DNA of 64,000 bases, from the NCBI GenBank assembly GCA_947363565.1, contig CANAPP010000005.1:1-64000 (forward strand). The letters run 5' to 3'. The notes below the pieces were generated by a model that did not search any database, was not told the DNA's origin, and worked only from the letters and a program-made list of their open reading frames with translations. The translations under genes and the position numbers were made by a program. Numbering within the stretch: position 1 is the stretch's first letter; every line of letters begins with the position of its first letter. Shown here piece by piece: positions 36,747-45,781 of the stretch. This stretch comes from an uncultured Lachnospiraceae bacterium (GTDB lineage Bacteria > Bacillota > Clostridia > Lachnospirales > Lachnospiraceae).

Positions 36747-38918
36747 ATGAAGAAGAGTGAGGATATGACAGGGAGAGTTACGATCCCAACGGATGTGGAT
36801 GTGGTAGATGAGACGCTGACGCTTCTGAAGCGGTGGGGAGCCGACGCAATCCGCGACTGCGACGGGACAGACTATCCCAGGGAGCTTCGGGATGTGGGCG
36901 CAAAGGTATACTCTACTTATTATACGACGCGCAAGGACAACGTGTGGGCGAAGGCGAATCCGGACGAGATCCAGCAGATGTATATTATGACGCCCTTTTA
37001 TACGGCTGTTAAGAGTGAGCTTTACATCCATCTGATGGATCACCTGTATCCGGATATGCTGGCGGTGAACAGCCGGGACGATATCCGCAGGTGGTGGGAG
37101 GTCATCGACCGGACGACGGGAGAAGTGGTGCCTTGCGGTAACTGGAGCTATGATGAAGAGAGCGGGGATGTGTGCATCTTTAAGGCAGAGGAGTTTCACG
37201 ACTACACGGTGAGCTTTCTGGCGTATATCATGTGGGATCCGGTGCATATGTACAACGCAGTGACCAACGGCTGGAAGGATGTGGAAAAGCAGATCACCTT
37301 TGATGTGCGCCAGCCGAAGACGAGAGCCTTTTCCATGGAGAGGCTTAAGAGGTATATAGAGGACAACCCGCATATAGATGTTATCCGGTTTACCACATTT
37401 TTTCACCAGTTCACGTTGATCTTTGATGAACTTGCCAGGGAAAAATATGTGGACTGGTACGGCTATTCCGCATCGGTGAGCCCGTATATCCTGGAGCAGT
37501 TTGAACAGGAGGCAGGATATAAGTTCCGGCCGGAGTATATTATCGACCAGGGGTATATGAACAACACTTACCGTATCCCGTCGAAGGAGTTTTTAGATTT
37601 CCAGGCGTTCCAGCGCAGGGAGGTGGCAAAGCTTTCGAAGGAGATGGTGGATATCACCCATGCGTACGGCAAGGAGGCCATGATGTTCCTCGGGGACCAC
37701 TGGATCGGCATGGAGCCGTTCATGGATGAATTTAAGGAGATCGGCCTTGACGCAGTGGTAGGCAGCGTGGGAAATGGAGCGACCTTGCGGCTGATCAGCG
37801 ACATCGAAGGGGTAAAGTATACGGAAGGGCGTTTCCTGCCGTACTTTTTCCCGGACACCTTCTGCGAAGGCGGAGATCCGGTGAGGGAGGCGAAGGTAAA
37901 CTGGGTGACGGCGAGGCGTGCCATACTCAGAAAGCCCATCGACCGGATCGGCTATGGCGGGTACTTAAAACTGGCCCTTGATTTCCCGGAGTTTGTGGAT
38001 TATGTGGAAAGCGTCTGCGGCGAATTCCGTACGTTATTTGAGAATATCAAGGGGACGAAGGCTTACTGCGTGAAGACGGTGGCGGTGTTAAACAGTTGGG
38101 GGAAGATGCGCGCCTGGGGCAACCATATGGTGCATCATGCCATTTACCATCAGCAGAATTACTCCTATGCGGGGATCATCGAGAGCTTAAGCGGCGCGCC
38201 CTTTGACGTAAGGTATATAAGTTTTGACGATATCCGTAAAAATCCGGCGGTCCTGGATGATATCGATGTGATTCTGAATGTGGGAGATGCCTACACCGCT
38301 TATTCCGGCGGGGAGAACTGGGCGGATGAAAGGATACTGACGGCGGTGAAGAGGTTCGTCCACAGAGGCGGCGGCTTTATCGGCGTGGGCGAGCCGGCGG
38401 CGTGCCAGAGGGAAGGAAGGTTCTTTCAGCTTACGTCTATCCTGGGTGTTGAGAAGGAGACGGGCTTTACACTGAATGTGGATAAGTACAACTGGGAGGA
38501 GCACGGCCATTTTATCACAGAGGACTGCCAAAGCGGGATTGACTTCGGGGAAGGAAAGAAGAATATCTTCGCTCTTGAAGGGACGACGGTCATCGCTGTG
38601 AAGGACAAAAGTGTCCAGCTTGCGGTAAGGCAGTTTGGGAAGGGCCGGGGCGTCTACATCAGCGGACTTCCTTTCAGCTTTGAAAACAGCAGGCTTTTAT
38701 ACCGGGCGATCCTCTGGTCCTGCCGAAGCGAGGGAGAGCTTTACCGATGGTATTCGGATAATTTTAATGTGGAAGTCCACGCTTATGTGGAAAATGGGAA
38801 ATACTGTGTCGTGAACAATACTTACGAGCCGCAGTCCACGACAATATATAAAGGAGACGGGATAAGCTTTGGCGCAGAGCTCAAAGCGAATGAGATCATC
38901 TGGTATGAGATAGGCTAG
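36747..38918 (+). CDS. gnpA: 1,3-beta-galactosyl-N-acetylhexosamine phosphorylase (GH112)
   Basis: About 723 residues, family length, cytoplasmic. It cleaves galacto-N-biose (Gal-beta-1,3-GalNAc) and/or lacto-N-biose (Gal-beta-1,3-GlcNAc) with phosphate to galactose 1-phosphate and the free N-acetylhexosamine. Recognised by GRVTIPTDVDVVDETLTLLK at the start, DYPRELRDVGAKVYSTYYTT, and EAMMFLGDHWIGMEP, whose Asp (residue 317) corresponds from memory to the catalytic acid of the Bifidobacterium enzyme. A barrel is followed by an amidotransferase-like region (GGGFIGVGEPAA). GGAGAGGAG selects ATG 36747. The kinase-like gene follows after 15 bases. Preference between the two disaccharides cannot be read with confidence. 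Confidence 0.93.
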   Translation: MKKSEDMTGRVTIPTDVDVVDETLTLLKRWGADAIRDCDGTDYPRELRDVGAKVYSTYYTTRKDNVWAKANPDEIQQMYIMTPFYTAVKSELYIHLMDHLYPDMLAVNSRDDIRRWWEVIDRTTGEVVPCGNWSYDEESGDVCIFKAEEFHDYTVSFLAYIMWDPVHMYNAVTNGWKDVEKQITFDVRQPKTRAFSMERLKRYIEDNPHIDVIRFTTFFHQFTLIFDELAREKYVDWYGYSASVSPYILEQFEQEAGYKFRPEYIIDQGYMNNTYRIPSKEFLDFQAFQRREVAKLSKEMVDITHAYGKEAMMFLGDHWIGMEPFMDEFKEIGLDAVVGSVGNGATLRLISDIEGVKYTEGRFLPYFFPDTFCEGGDPVREAKVNWVTARRAILRKPIDRIGYGGYLKLALDFPEFVDYVESVCGEFRTLFENIKGTKAYCVKTVAVLNSWGKMRAWGNHMVHHAIYHQQNYSYAGIIESLSGAPFDVRYISFDDIRKNPAVLDDIDVILNVGDAYTAYSGGENWADERILTAVKRFVHRGGGFIGVGEPAACQREGRFFQLTSILGVEKETGFTLNVDKYNWEEHGHFITEDCQSGIDFGEGKKNIFALEGTTVIAVKDKSVQLAVRQFGKGRGVYISGLPFSFENSRLLYRAILWSCRSEGELYRWYSDNFNVEVHAYVENGKYCVVNNTYEPQSTTIYKGDGISFGAELKANEIIWYEIG

Positions 38919-38933
38919 AAGGAGGCGGGACTG

Positions 38934-39683
38934 ATGAAACTGGAGAAAAGCAGGCTGATTGTGAAGCGTTCTTACAAAGAGGTTTATAAGACGGATGAAG
39001 GGATCGTAAAGATATTTGAACCGATCCATCCGAAATCAGCGATTTTTAACGAGGCGCTCAATACAGTCAGGGTGGAGGAGACACAGCTTGATATCCCGAA
39101 GTTAAAAGAAGTAAGGCAGATTGACGGGAAATGGGCGATCATCATCGAGTACAAGCCGGGGAAGACGCTGGAGGAGATGATGGATGAGGAACCAGAAAAG
39201 CTTAAAAAGTACATGACGGACTTTGTAGAGCTGCAGCTAAGGATGCAGAAGAACCGGGCGCCGATGCTCAATGCCATGAGGGACAAACTTAAGCGGCAGA
39301 TAAGCAGCCTGACCGCCCTTAACGCGACCCAGAGATACGAGCTTTTGGCCAGGCTTTCGAATATGCCGAAACACGCGAAGCTCTGCCACGGGGATTTTAA
39401 TCCGAGCAACGTCATCGTGGAGAAAAGCGGCAGGATGACCGTGATCGACTGGGCGCATGCAACCCAGGGAAATGCCAGTGCGGACGCTGCCATGACGTAT
39501 CTTTTGTTCGCCCTTGAGGACCAGGAGAAGGCGGATCTGTATCTTGATCTGTTCTGCAGGAAAAATGATACGGCGAAGCAGTACGTGAGACAGTGGCTTC
39601 CGATCGTGGCGGCGGCGCAGCTTGAAAAAGAGAACGAATTCAGGAAAGATTTCCTGATGCAGTGGATAGACGTGGAAGAATAA
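38934..39683 (+). CDS. APH-fold small-molecule kinase
   Basis: 249 residues with the aminoglycoside-phosphotransferase/choline-kinase fold: nucleotide-binding beta strands with EYKPGKTLEEMM, the catalytic loop CHGDFNPSNVIV (Asp as base, Asn for metal) and the metal site VIDWAHA. It begins 15 bases after gnpA with AAGGAGGCGGG as ribosome site, so it is cotranscribed. In bifidobacteria the equivalent step is NahK, also of APH fold, which phosphorylates GlcNAc/GalNAc at C1; this protein is about 110 residues shorter. It may fill that role, or it may be one of the many short APH-like kinases in Lachnospiraceae. Antibiotic resistance is unlikely from context. Confidence 0.8.
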   Translation: MKLEKSRLIVKRSYKEVYKTDEGIVKIFEPIHPKSAIFNEALNTVRVEETQLDIPKLKEVRQIDGKWAIIIEYKPGKTLEEMMDEEPEKLKKYMTDFVELQLRMQKNRAPMLNAMRDKLKRQISSLTALNATQRYELLARLSNMPKHAKLCHGDFNPSNVIVEKSGRMTVIDWAHATQGNASADAAMTYLLFALEDQEKADLYLDLFCRKNDTAKQYVRQWLPIVAAAQLEKENEFRKDFLMQWIDVEE

Positions 39684-39693
39684 TCGTTGCCGG

Positions 39694-39744
39694 CAGGCAA
39701 AAAAAGGAGGAATTATGGCCCGCGTGGCTCATAATTCCTCTTTG
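39694..39744. terminator. Bidirectional terminator between the kinase and SleB-like genes
   Basis: AGGAGGAATTATG (about 39706-39717) pairs with CATAATTCCTC (39730-39740) plus GCC/GGC inner pairs. On the minus strand it ends in seven T (AAAAAAA at 39699-39705 on +); on the plus strand a TTTGATT tail follows. Confidence 0.82.
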
Positions 39745-39755
39745 ATTATCATAGC

Positions 39756-40745
39756 TTACCAGAATACATTATCCCCCACGATAATCCCGGCATGTCCGGT
39801 ATAGGAAGCCCAGAAGAAAAGGCACTTTTTCACTTCACTGTTTCTCTCTCCGGCGAGTACGGCCTTGGCGGCCTTGTAAGCAGAGTCCATAGGCCCACGC
39901 TGCAGCACCTCGTCAAGCTTCCCGGATCTGACCGGGGAAAACTGGCCGGATTGGTAGATGACCTCTTCGATAGTATTCGGGAATTTCGCGCTGCCTACAC
40001 GGTTCATGATGACGGTGCCTACGGCAATCATGCCTTCGTAGCTTACCCCGGCCTCGCATTCAAGGATGGCAGCCAGCAGCGCGATCGTATCTGCGTCCGC
40101 ATTCTTCGCCTCCTCGATGGCAGCCTCGGCGGCCTTGGCTTCTTCAAGCTTCGAGGTGTAATCCCCGAGCTGCCCGGAAGTCTCTTCTAACTTTTCGGTC
40201 AGCGCGTCCTGCTGCCTGTTCAGTTTTTTCTCAAGGCTTGAAAGCTTCTTTTGCTCTGCTTTGAGCTTGTCCTGCTTTTCCTCGACATTTTCCCGGATGT
40301 GCTGAAGCTCGTTTAGCATATTGCGGTCATAATCACTGATCATCGTTACATATTCTGCATTGTTCAGAAACTCTGACATGCTCTCGGAGGTCAGAAGGAT
40401 CTGGAGCAGCGAGATGTTGCCGCCCTCATACATGAAACGGATCCGCTCCTTCATGGCTTTGTAATGATTCTTTTCGTTGAGTTTCGCGGAGGCAAGATCG
40501 AGCTTCGCGTTTTCGATCTCCTTTGCTTTTTTCCTGATCCTGGATGATGTATCTTCGAGCCGGCTGCTTAAGGTATCAAGTTCGTTATTCATGGTATCAA
40601 TGTCATCCTGCAGCTCGGAAGTTTTCTGTTCAAGCTCCGAGGAGTCGGGTGCGGCGTATACCGGATTGGCAGGTATGGTGAGCGTAAACGCACACAGAAT
40701 GCCCGCAGAAGCCCTCAGCATACGATGATATCTGTTTTTTAACAT
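39756..40745 (-). CDS. Secreted SleB-type cell-wall hydrolase with coiled-coil N terminus
   Basis: About 329 residues. Signal peptide 1-32 (ILCAFTLTIPANPVYAA). Long coiled coil at about 35-215 (LEQKTSELQDDIDTMNNELD onward), like PcsB/CwlO-type regulators. The C-terminal hydrolase_2/SleB domain at about 220-329 carries the catalytic glutamate in LAAILECEAGVSYEGMIAVG and VIMNRVGSAKFPNTIEEVIY. It is expected to cut peptidoglycan outside the membrane, with the coiled coil as a regulatory or FtsEX-contacting arm. Gene-sense AAAGGGA selects the internal ATG 40745; the longer ORF start (40853) would bury the signal peptide. The Cys codons upstream fit non-coding leader. Confidence 0.85.
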   Translation of the reverse strand: MLKNRYHRMLRASAGILCAFTLTIPANPVYAAPDSSELEQKTSELQDDIDTMNNELDTLSSRLEDTSSRIRKKAKEIENAKLDLASAKLNEKNHYKAMKERIRFMYEGGNISLLQILLTSESMSEFLNNAEYVTMISDYDRNMLNELQHIRENVEEKQDKLKAEQKKLSSLEKKLNRQQDALTEKLEETSGQLGDYTSKLEEAKAAEAAIEEAKNADADTIALLAAILECEAGVSYEGMIAVGTVIMNRVGSAKFPNTIEEVIYQSGQFSPVRSGKLDEVLQRGPMDSAYKAAKAVLAGERNSEVKKCLFFWASYTGHAGIIVGDNVFW

Positions 40746-40939
40746 ACAAGTTCCCTTTCTGTCTTTGTCATTAACTGTGCTGTGCGGCAAATGCACTGGT
40801 CTGTGTGGGCAATAACCGAGATTGACACAGCACTGGCCTTTATTATACATCACGTTGCACGATAAAGCAAATTTTGATAGAATATTTAAGAAATAGATAA
40901 TATTCGTCGTTAAATCTGTAGTTGAAAGGAATAGATAAG

Positions 40940-41518
40940 ATGAGAAAATACGAAGAAGAACGGTACAGCTATGAGAGGATCAAAGACAGGATCTATCCGT
41001 GGGTCAAGAATGAGCTTAAGGACAGCCATGCGCTGAATGGCAGATGGATAGCAAAGGATGCGGCGGCGATTGCATTTGCGGGAGAATTAAAGATTATCTT
41101 TGCGATCAGGAGGGATGAGGACAACTTTGAGATCGTGACGGACAATATGCTTCCTCCGGATACGGACATGGAAAAGCTCTATCATACCGCCTGCGAAAAT
41201 CTGGTGCGGGACGTCGAGTTTGTGATCGGGAATACGTGGGACGGTGCTTACAGCATCATTGCGGACGGGATCCATGAGGCCAGTGCTGTCTGTTTTAAGC
41301 ATATCTGGCAGGTATGCGTGAATAAACTGAAAGATGACCTTGTGCTCATGGTGCCGTGCAAGGATACGGTGCTGTTTGCTCCTGCGGGGCAGAGAAAGGT
41401 CGTGAAGGAGATGTTAGAGCACGGCAGGAAGGCGTATGAAACGGGGGAAGACCGGATCACGGATAAGGTGTTTTTGTTTTCAAAGGAGAAGGAGGAGCTG
41501 ACGGTTTATGGCGCGTAG
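40940..41518 (+). CDS. DUF1444/DUF5688-like protein
   Basis: About 192 residues, soluble. Visible elements are IIFAIRRDEDNFEIVTDNML, LYHTACENLVRDVEF and DDLVLMVPCKDTVLFAP, then ITDKVFLFSKEKEELTVY, a pattern I associate with DUF1444/DUF5688-type proteins of Firmicutes, without known activity. AAAGGA selects ATG 40940 over TTG 40922. Its 3' end overlaps the HAD gene by 11 bases, so translation is coupled and a functional link is plausible. Confidence 0.65.
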   Translation: MRKYEEERYSYERIKDRIYPWVKNELKDSHALNGRWIAKDAAAIAFAGELKIIFAIRRDEDNFEIVTDNMLPPDTDMEKLYHTACENLVRDVEFVIGNTWDGAYSIIADGIHEASAVCFKHIWQVCVNKLKDDLVLMVPCKDTVLFAPAGQRKVVKEMLEHGRKAYETGEDRITDKVFLFSKEKEELTVYGA

Positions 41519-42347
41519 GATAAGGATGGTGGGCTTTGACCTGGACGGGACATTGCTGACGACAGAAAAAAAGCTTACCGAATATACAAAAAAGGTGTTA
41601 AAAAGGGCGGTAAATGAAGGCATCGTTGTGCTCCCGGTCACCGGAAGGCCGCTTGCGGGAGTGCCGAAGGAGATTTCCGGATTTGAAGGGATAACTTACA
41701 TGATCACCTCTAACGGGGCAAGAGTTGTGGAGAATGGAAGGACGATCAGGGAAAATCTGCTGCCCGTCGAAAAAGCACGAAAAATCTTGGATATTTTTGA
41801 AGATTATGATACACTACGAGATATATATTACGATGGGCAGGGATATATGCCGAAAGCTTTTTTGGAGCGTCTCGGTGAATACGTGTCGTCCCCGGGCATG
41901 CTTGCATATATGCTGTCGACGCGGATCCCGATCGGCGATATCCGCATAAAGCTTGAGGAGGAGAACAGAAGCCTTGATAAGGTACAGGCGCTTTTCCGTA
42001 ACCCAAAGGAGCAAAGGGAAGCGTGGGAGAGAGTAAAAGCGCTGGGGGATCTTGAGGTTACCGGAGCGCTCAGCCTGAATATCGAAGTCAATGCCGGCGG
42101 AGTCCACAAGGGTGCGGCGCTGATCTGGCTGGCTGACAGGCTTGGCATCGGCAGGGAAGAGGTCATGGCCTTCGGGGACGGTCTAAACGACCTGGGGATG
42201 CTTAAGGAGGCCGGGTATGGCGTTGCCATGGCCAATGCCGTGCCGCCTGTTTTGGATGCGGCGGATCTGGTAACAATGTCCAATGATGAAGACGGTGTTG
42301 CAAAGGCTGTGGAGAAATACGCGCTGGGCGGATGCCTGACAATATGA
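41508..42347 (+). CDS. HAD-superfamily phosphatase, Cof type
   Basis: 279 residues. Catalytic motif GFDLDGTLL near the start (nucleophile and acid Asp), motif II in VLPVTGRP, Lys of motif III in NAGGVHKGAALIWL, and motif IV GDGLNDLGM. The large cap between motifs is the C2B type found in Cof/YidA sugar-phosphate and flavin phosphatases. Substrate unknown. It overlaps the DUF1444-like gene and is followed after 20 bases by uppP; all three may form an operon ending at the terminator at 43212. Confidence 0.92.
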   Translation: MARRIRMVGFDLDGTLLTTEKKLTEYTKKVLKRAVNEGIVVLPVTGRPLAGVPKEISGFEGITYMITSNGARVVENGRTIRENLLPVEKARKILDIFEDYDTLRDIYYDGQGYMPKAFLERLGEYVSSPGMLAYMLSTRIPIGDIRIKLEEENRSLDKVQALFRNPKEQREAWERVKALGDLEVTGALSLNIEVNAGGVHKGAALIWLADRLGIGREEVMAFGDGLNDLGMLKEAGYGVAMANAVPPVLDAADLVTMSNDEDGVAKAVEKYALGGCLTI

Positions 42348-42367
42348 ATTAAGGAAAGGAAAATGAT

Positions 42368-43195
42368 ATGCTGGATGTATTAAAAATATTTATTCTTGGA
42401 ATTGTGGAAGGAATTACAGAGTGGCTGCCGGTGAGCAGTACGGGGCATCTGATCCTGGTGGGGGATTTGTTGAAGCCGGGGCTTAGCGACGCATTTATGG
42501 AGATGTTCAATGTCGTCATACAGCTTGGGGCTATCATGGCGGTGGTCGTTTTGTATTTCCATAAGCTCAATCCGTTTTCGCCCACGAAGACGAACAAACA
42601 GAAGATGCTGACCTGGCAGATGTGGATCAAGGTGGTCATCGCGTCGGTGCCGGCGGCAGTCATCGGAATCCCGTTTAACGATATTCTCGATGAGATATTT
42701 TACAAACCGCTTCCGGTGGCGATCATGCTTATCCTGTACGGCGTGCTTTTCATCATCATTGAGACGCGGAATGCCGGGAGGAAGCCGTCGGTGAGGAGGA
42801 TTTCCGACCTGTCGCTTGGGATGCTTGTGTGGATCGGTGTTTTCCAGATGCTTGCGTTGATCCCGGGAACCTCCCGTTCGGGGGCGACGATCGTAGGGGC
42901 GCTGATGATCGGGATTTCCAGGGAGGTGGCGGCAGAGTTCACCTTTTTCCTAGCGATTCCGGCGATGTTTGGCGCAAGCCTTCTAAAGCTCATTAAGTTC
43001 GGCCTTAAATTCACCGGACAGGAACTGGGGCTTTTATTATTCGGCTGCGTGGTTTCCTTCGTGGTATCCGTCTTTGCCATCAAGTTCCTGATGGGATATA
43101 TTAAGAAGCATGATTTCAAAGTGTTCGGCTACTACCGCGTCGTGCTGGGCGGGCTGATCGTGCTCGTGACGCTGATACAGATGGTCTTTGTGTAA
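42368..43195 (+). CDS. uppP: Undecaprenyl-diphosphatase
   Basis: 275 residues, polytopic (about eight helices). It recycles the lipid carrier by removing the terminal phosphate from undecaprenyl pyrophosphate in cell-wall synthesis, and confers bacitracin tolerance. Conserved motifs EGITEWLPVSSTGHLIL (residues 14-30) and PGTSRSGATI are intact. AAGGAAAGG precedes the ATG. Same-direction operon with the HAD gene. Confidence 0.96.
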   Translation: MLDVLKIFILGIVEGITEWLPVSSTGHLILVGDLLKPGLSDAFMEMFNVVIQLGAIMAVVVLYFHKLNPFSPTKTNKQKMLTWQMWIKVVIASVPAAVIGIPFNDILDEIFYKPLPVAIMLILYGVLFIIIETRNAGRKPSVRRISDLSLGMLVWIGVFQMLALIPGTSRSGATIVGALMIGISREVAAEFTFFLAIPAMFGASLLKLIKFGLKFTGQELGLLLFGCVVSFVVSVFAIKFLMGYIKKHDFKVFGYYRVVLGGLIVLVTLIQMVFV

Positions 43196-43211
43196 ATATG
43201 CATATGTGTAG

Positions 43212-43255
43212 GTGGGTTTTGTATGAAAATATATAGAAAAACCCACTTGCTTTTT
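43212..43255 (+). terminator. Terminator of the uppP operon
   Basis: GTGGGTTTT (43212-43220) pairs with AAAACCCAC (43238-43246), followed by TTGCTTTTT. Confidence 0.87.
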
Positions 43256-43317
43256 GTCCGAAATATGATAAAATATCTGCTGTAATGTATTTTTATGCAA
43301 AAATGGAGGAGATAAAC

Positions 43318-44094
43318 ATGAATATGAAGAAGTTGATCAGTATGGTATTGGTCTTAGCATGCGTATTTTCTATGGCGGCATGCAAAAGCAAGGATGAGGG
43401 AGATAAGAAGGAAGAAGGCGGAGAGGAAAAGAAGACGCTTGTTATGGCGACCAATGCAGAGTTTCCGCCCTATGAGTTCCACGAGGGCGACGATATCGTA
43501 GGGATAGATGCAGAGATGGCGGCAGCGGTTGCCGAGGAGCTCGGTATGGATTTTCGGATCGAGGACATGGCTTTTGAGTCCATCATTCCGGCGGTTGACA
43601 GCGGAAAGGCTGATATCGGCGTGGCGGGCATGACCGTGAACGAGAGCCGTCTTAAGAATGTGAATTTTTCCGATACCTATGCGAAGGCAACACAGGTCAT
43701 TATCGTGAAAGAGGGCAGCGATATCACAGGGCCAGACGATCTTACCGGCAAAAAGATTGGCGTTCAGCTTGGAACCACAGGCGACATCTACGCAAGTGAT
43801 ATTGAAGACGCGCAGGTTGAGCAGTACAATAAAGGCTTCGAGGCAGTGCAGGCGTTGACCCAGGAAAAGATCGACGCGGTTGTCATCGACGGTGAGCCGG
43901 CCAAGGAATTCGTAAAAGACGCAGAAGGGCTTAAGATCCTTGACGAGGCATTTACCGAGGAAGAGTATGCGATCGCTATCGCAAAGGATAATGAGGAGCT
44001 GCTCGGGCAGATCAACGATGCTCTTGCAAGCTTAAAGGAATCCGGGAAGTTAGATGAGATTGTTGCAAAGTATATTAAGTCAGATGCTGAGTAA
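43318..44094 (+). CDS. Amino-acid ABC transporter substrate-binding lipoprotein
   Basis: About 258 residues. Lipoprotein signal ISMVLVLACVFSMAAC with lipid-bearing Cys near residue 19. The mature region has NAEFPPYEFHEGDDIVGID and DIGVAGMTVNESRLKNVNFS, typical of family-3 polar amino-acid binding proteins (His/Gln/Arg/cystine group). GGAGGAG eight bases upstream selects ATG 43318 over ATG 43285. First gene of a three-gene importer operon (44114, 44799). Exact ligand unknown. Confidence 0.94.
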   Translation: MNMKKLISMVLVLACVFSMAACKSKDEGDKKEEGGEEKKTLVMATNAEFPPYEFHEGDDIVGIDAEMAAAVAEELGMDFRIEDMAFESIIPAVDSGKADIGVAGMTVNESRLKNVNFSDTYAKATQVIIVKEGSDITGPDDLTGKKIGVQLGTTGDIYASDIEDAQVEQYNKGFEAVQALTQEKIDAVVIDGEPAKEFVKDAEGLKILDEAFTEEEYAIAIAKDNEELLGQINDALASLKESGKLDEIVAKYIKSDAE

Positions 44095-44113
44095 CAGCAG
44101 ATAGGGATAAGGT

Positions 44114-44809
44114 ATGTTTCAGGAATGGCAGGATAAATTTGTAAATAACTTTATTACCGATGACCGGTGGAAATATATTGCGGACGGGCTTGTGACGACT
44201 CTGCAGGTGACGTTCTTCGCAGTTATCATCGGTATCGTGCTAGGCTTTCTTGTGGCCGTGGTGCGTTCTACTTATGACAAGACCGGGAAGCTCGGGATCC
44301 TGAACGCGCTTTGTAAGCTGTATCTGACGGTGATCCGCGGGACGCCGGTGGTCGTACAGCTCCTGATCATCTATTTCGTGATCTTTGGAAGCGCGAGGGA
44401 TATCAGCAAGGTTGCGGTTGCGGTGATGGCATTCGGCTTCAACTCCGGCGCTTACGTGGCGGAGATCTTCCGTTCGGGGATCATGTCCGTTGACAGCGGG
44501 CAGTTTGAAGCGGGGCGGAGCCTTGGCTTCAACTATGTCCAGACGATGCGGTATATTATCATGCCCCAGGCGTTTAAAAATGTGCTCCCTGCGCTGTGCA
44601 ACGAGTTTATCGTTTTGCTGAAGGAGACTTCCGTATCCGGTTACATCGCCCTGCAGGATCTGACGAAGGGCGGGGATATCATCAGAAGCCGTACATACGA
44701 TGCGATGATGCCGCTGCTGGCGGTCGCGGTCATCTATCTGACGATGGTAATTATATTTACAAAGCTTGTGAATATACTGGAGAGGAGGCTGAGGAGCAGT
44801 GACCACTGA
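44114..44809 (+). CDS. Amino-acid ABC transporter permease
   Basis: 231 residues with five or so membrane helices, HisM/GlnP family. The conserved segment [17 protein letters not shown] and the EAA-like loop [20 protein letters not shown] are visible. It follows the binding protein by 19 bases and overlaps the ATPase by 11, so the trio is cotranscribed. Confidence 0.95.
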   Translation: MFQEWQDKFVNNFITDDRWKYIADGLVTTLQVTFFAVIIGIVLGFLVAVVRSTYDKTGKLGILNALCKLYLTVIRGTPVVVQLLIIYFVIFGSARDISKVAVAVMAFGFNSGAYVAEIFRSGIMSVDSGQFEAGRSLGFNYVQTMRYIIMPQAFKNVLPALCNEFIVLLKETSVSGYIALQDLTKGGDIIRSRTYDAMMPLLAVAVIYLTMVIIFTKLVNILERRLRSSDH

Positions 44810-45545
44810 TTATGGAGATACGTTGATCAAGGTTCAGGATTTACATAAGGTGTTCGGGGAGCTTAAGGCCTTAAACGGAATTTCCGAGGAGATACGTAAG
44901 GGAGAAGTTGTGGTGATCGTCGGGCCGTCCGGCTCCGGGAAGTCCACTTTCCTACGTTCCTTAAATCTCCTGGAGGAGCCGTCAGGGGGACAGATATTTT
45001 TCGAGGGAGAGGATATCACAGATAAAAAGGTGGATATCAATAAGCATCGGCAGAAGATGGGGATGGTATTCCAGCATTTCAATCTGTTCCCTCATAAGAC
45101 TATCCTGCAGAATATCACGCTGGCGCCTGTAAAACTTTTGAAAAAGAGCAGGGAAGAGGCCGAGAAACGGGCGATGGAACTTCTCGCCCTGGTGGGACTT
45201 GAGGAGAAAGCAGACGCTTATCCGGCCCAGTTATCCGGCGGGCAGAAGCAGCGTATCGCGATCGTGCGTTCGCTGGCCATGGACCCGGAGGTTATGCTGT
45301 TCGATGAGCCGACGTCGGCTCTTGACCCGGAGATGGTAGGTGAAGTGCTGGAGTTGATGAAAAAGCTTGCCAGGGACGGGATGACGATGGTGGTTGTCAC
45401 CCATGAGATGGGTTTTGCCAAAGAGGTGGCAACGAGGGTCATCTTTGTGGATGAAGGGCAGATTAAGGAGCAGGCGGGGCCGGAGGAATTTTTCGGGAAT
45501 CCGAAGGATGAGCGGCTTAAAGAGTTTTTATCGAAGATATTATGA
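44799..45545 (+). CDS. Amino-acid ABC transporter ATPase
   Basis: 248 residues, GlnQ/HisP type. Walker [14 protein letters not shown]-loop [11 protein letters not shown], signature [11 protein letters not shown], Walker [16 protein letters not shown], and H-loop VTHEMGF. Start is GTG, with GAGGAG just upstream, overlapping the permease stop. Energises the importer encoded by the two preceding genes. Confidence 0.96.
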   Translation: MTTDYGDTLIKVQDLHKVFGELKALNGISEEIRKGEVVVIVGPSGSGKSTFLRSLNLLEEPSGGQIFFEGEDITDKKVDINKHRQKMGMVFQHFNLFPHKTILQNITLAPVKLLKKSREEAEKRAMELLALVGLEEKADAYPAQLSGGQKQRIAIVRSLAMDPEVMLFDEPTSALDPEMVGEVLELMKKLARDGMTMVVVTHEMGFAKEVATRVIFVDEGQIKEQAGPEEFFGNPKDERLKEFLSKIL

Positions 45546-45550
45546 TGTTG

Positions 45551-45620
45551 GGAGCAAAAAATAGTTTGCTCCAGGATGCCACAAATATACAGGGGTGCCG
45601 GATGGATTCCGGCGCCCTTT
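45551..45620 (+). terminator. Two hairpins after the amino-acid importer operon
   Basis: GGAGCAAA-AAATAG-TTTGCTCC (45551-45572) is a perfect 8-bp stem. GGGTGCCGG (45593-45601) pairs with CCGGCGCCC (45609-45617) with one G-U pair, followed by TTTAAGTTT; the second is the likelier terminator. Confidence 0.75.
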
Positions 45621-45630
45621 AAGTTTGCAG

Positions 45631-45649
45631 TCATTACAAAATGTAATGA
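45631..45649. promoter_or_regulatory. Inverted repeat upstream of the YitT gene
   Basis: TCATTAC-AAAAT-GTAATGA, a perfect 7-bp inverted repeat about 130 bases before the yitT-like ATG. It is of operator size; the binding protein is unknown. Confidence 0.45.
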
Positions 45650-45781
45650 TAGAATTAGAAAATAGATAACATAAATAGGTTGTAAATCTGAAAGGCTGGT
45701 GATAGAATAGCAATGTTTTACGGCAGAATTGCCGGGAAATATCGTAATAACGGGCAAGGAAAAGAAAGAGGGAATTAAGAA

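Noticed and set aside
38934..39683. Aminoglycoside resistance gene
   Set aside because: Only the general APH fold is shared; length and coupling to gnpA argue for a metabolic kinase.
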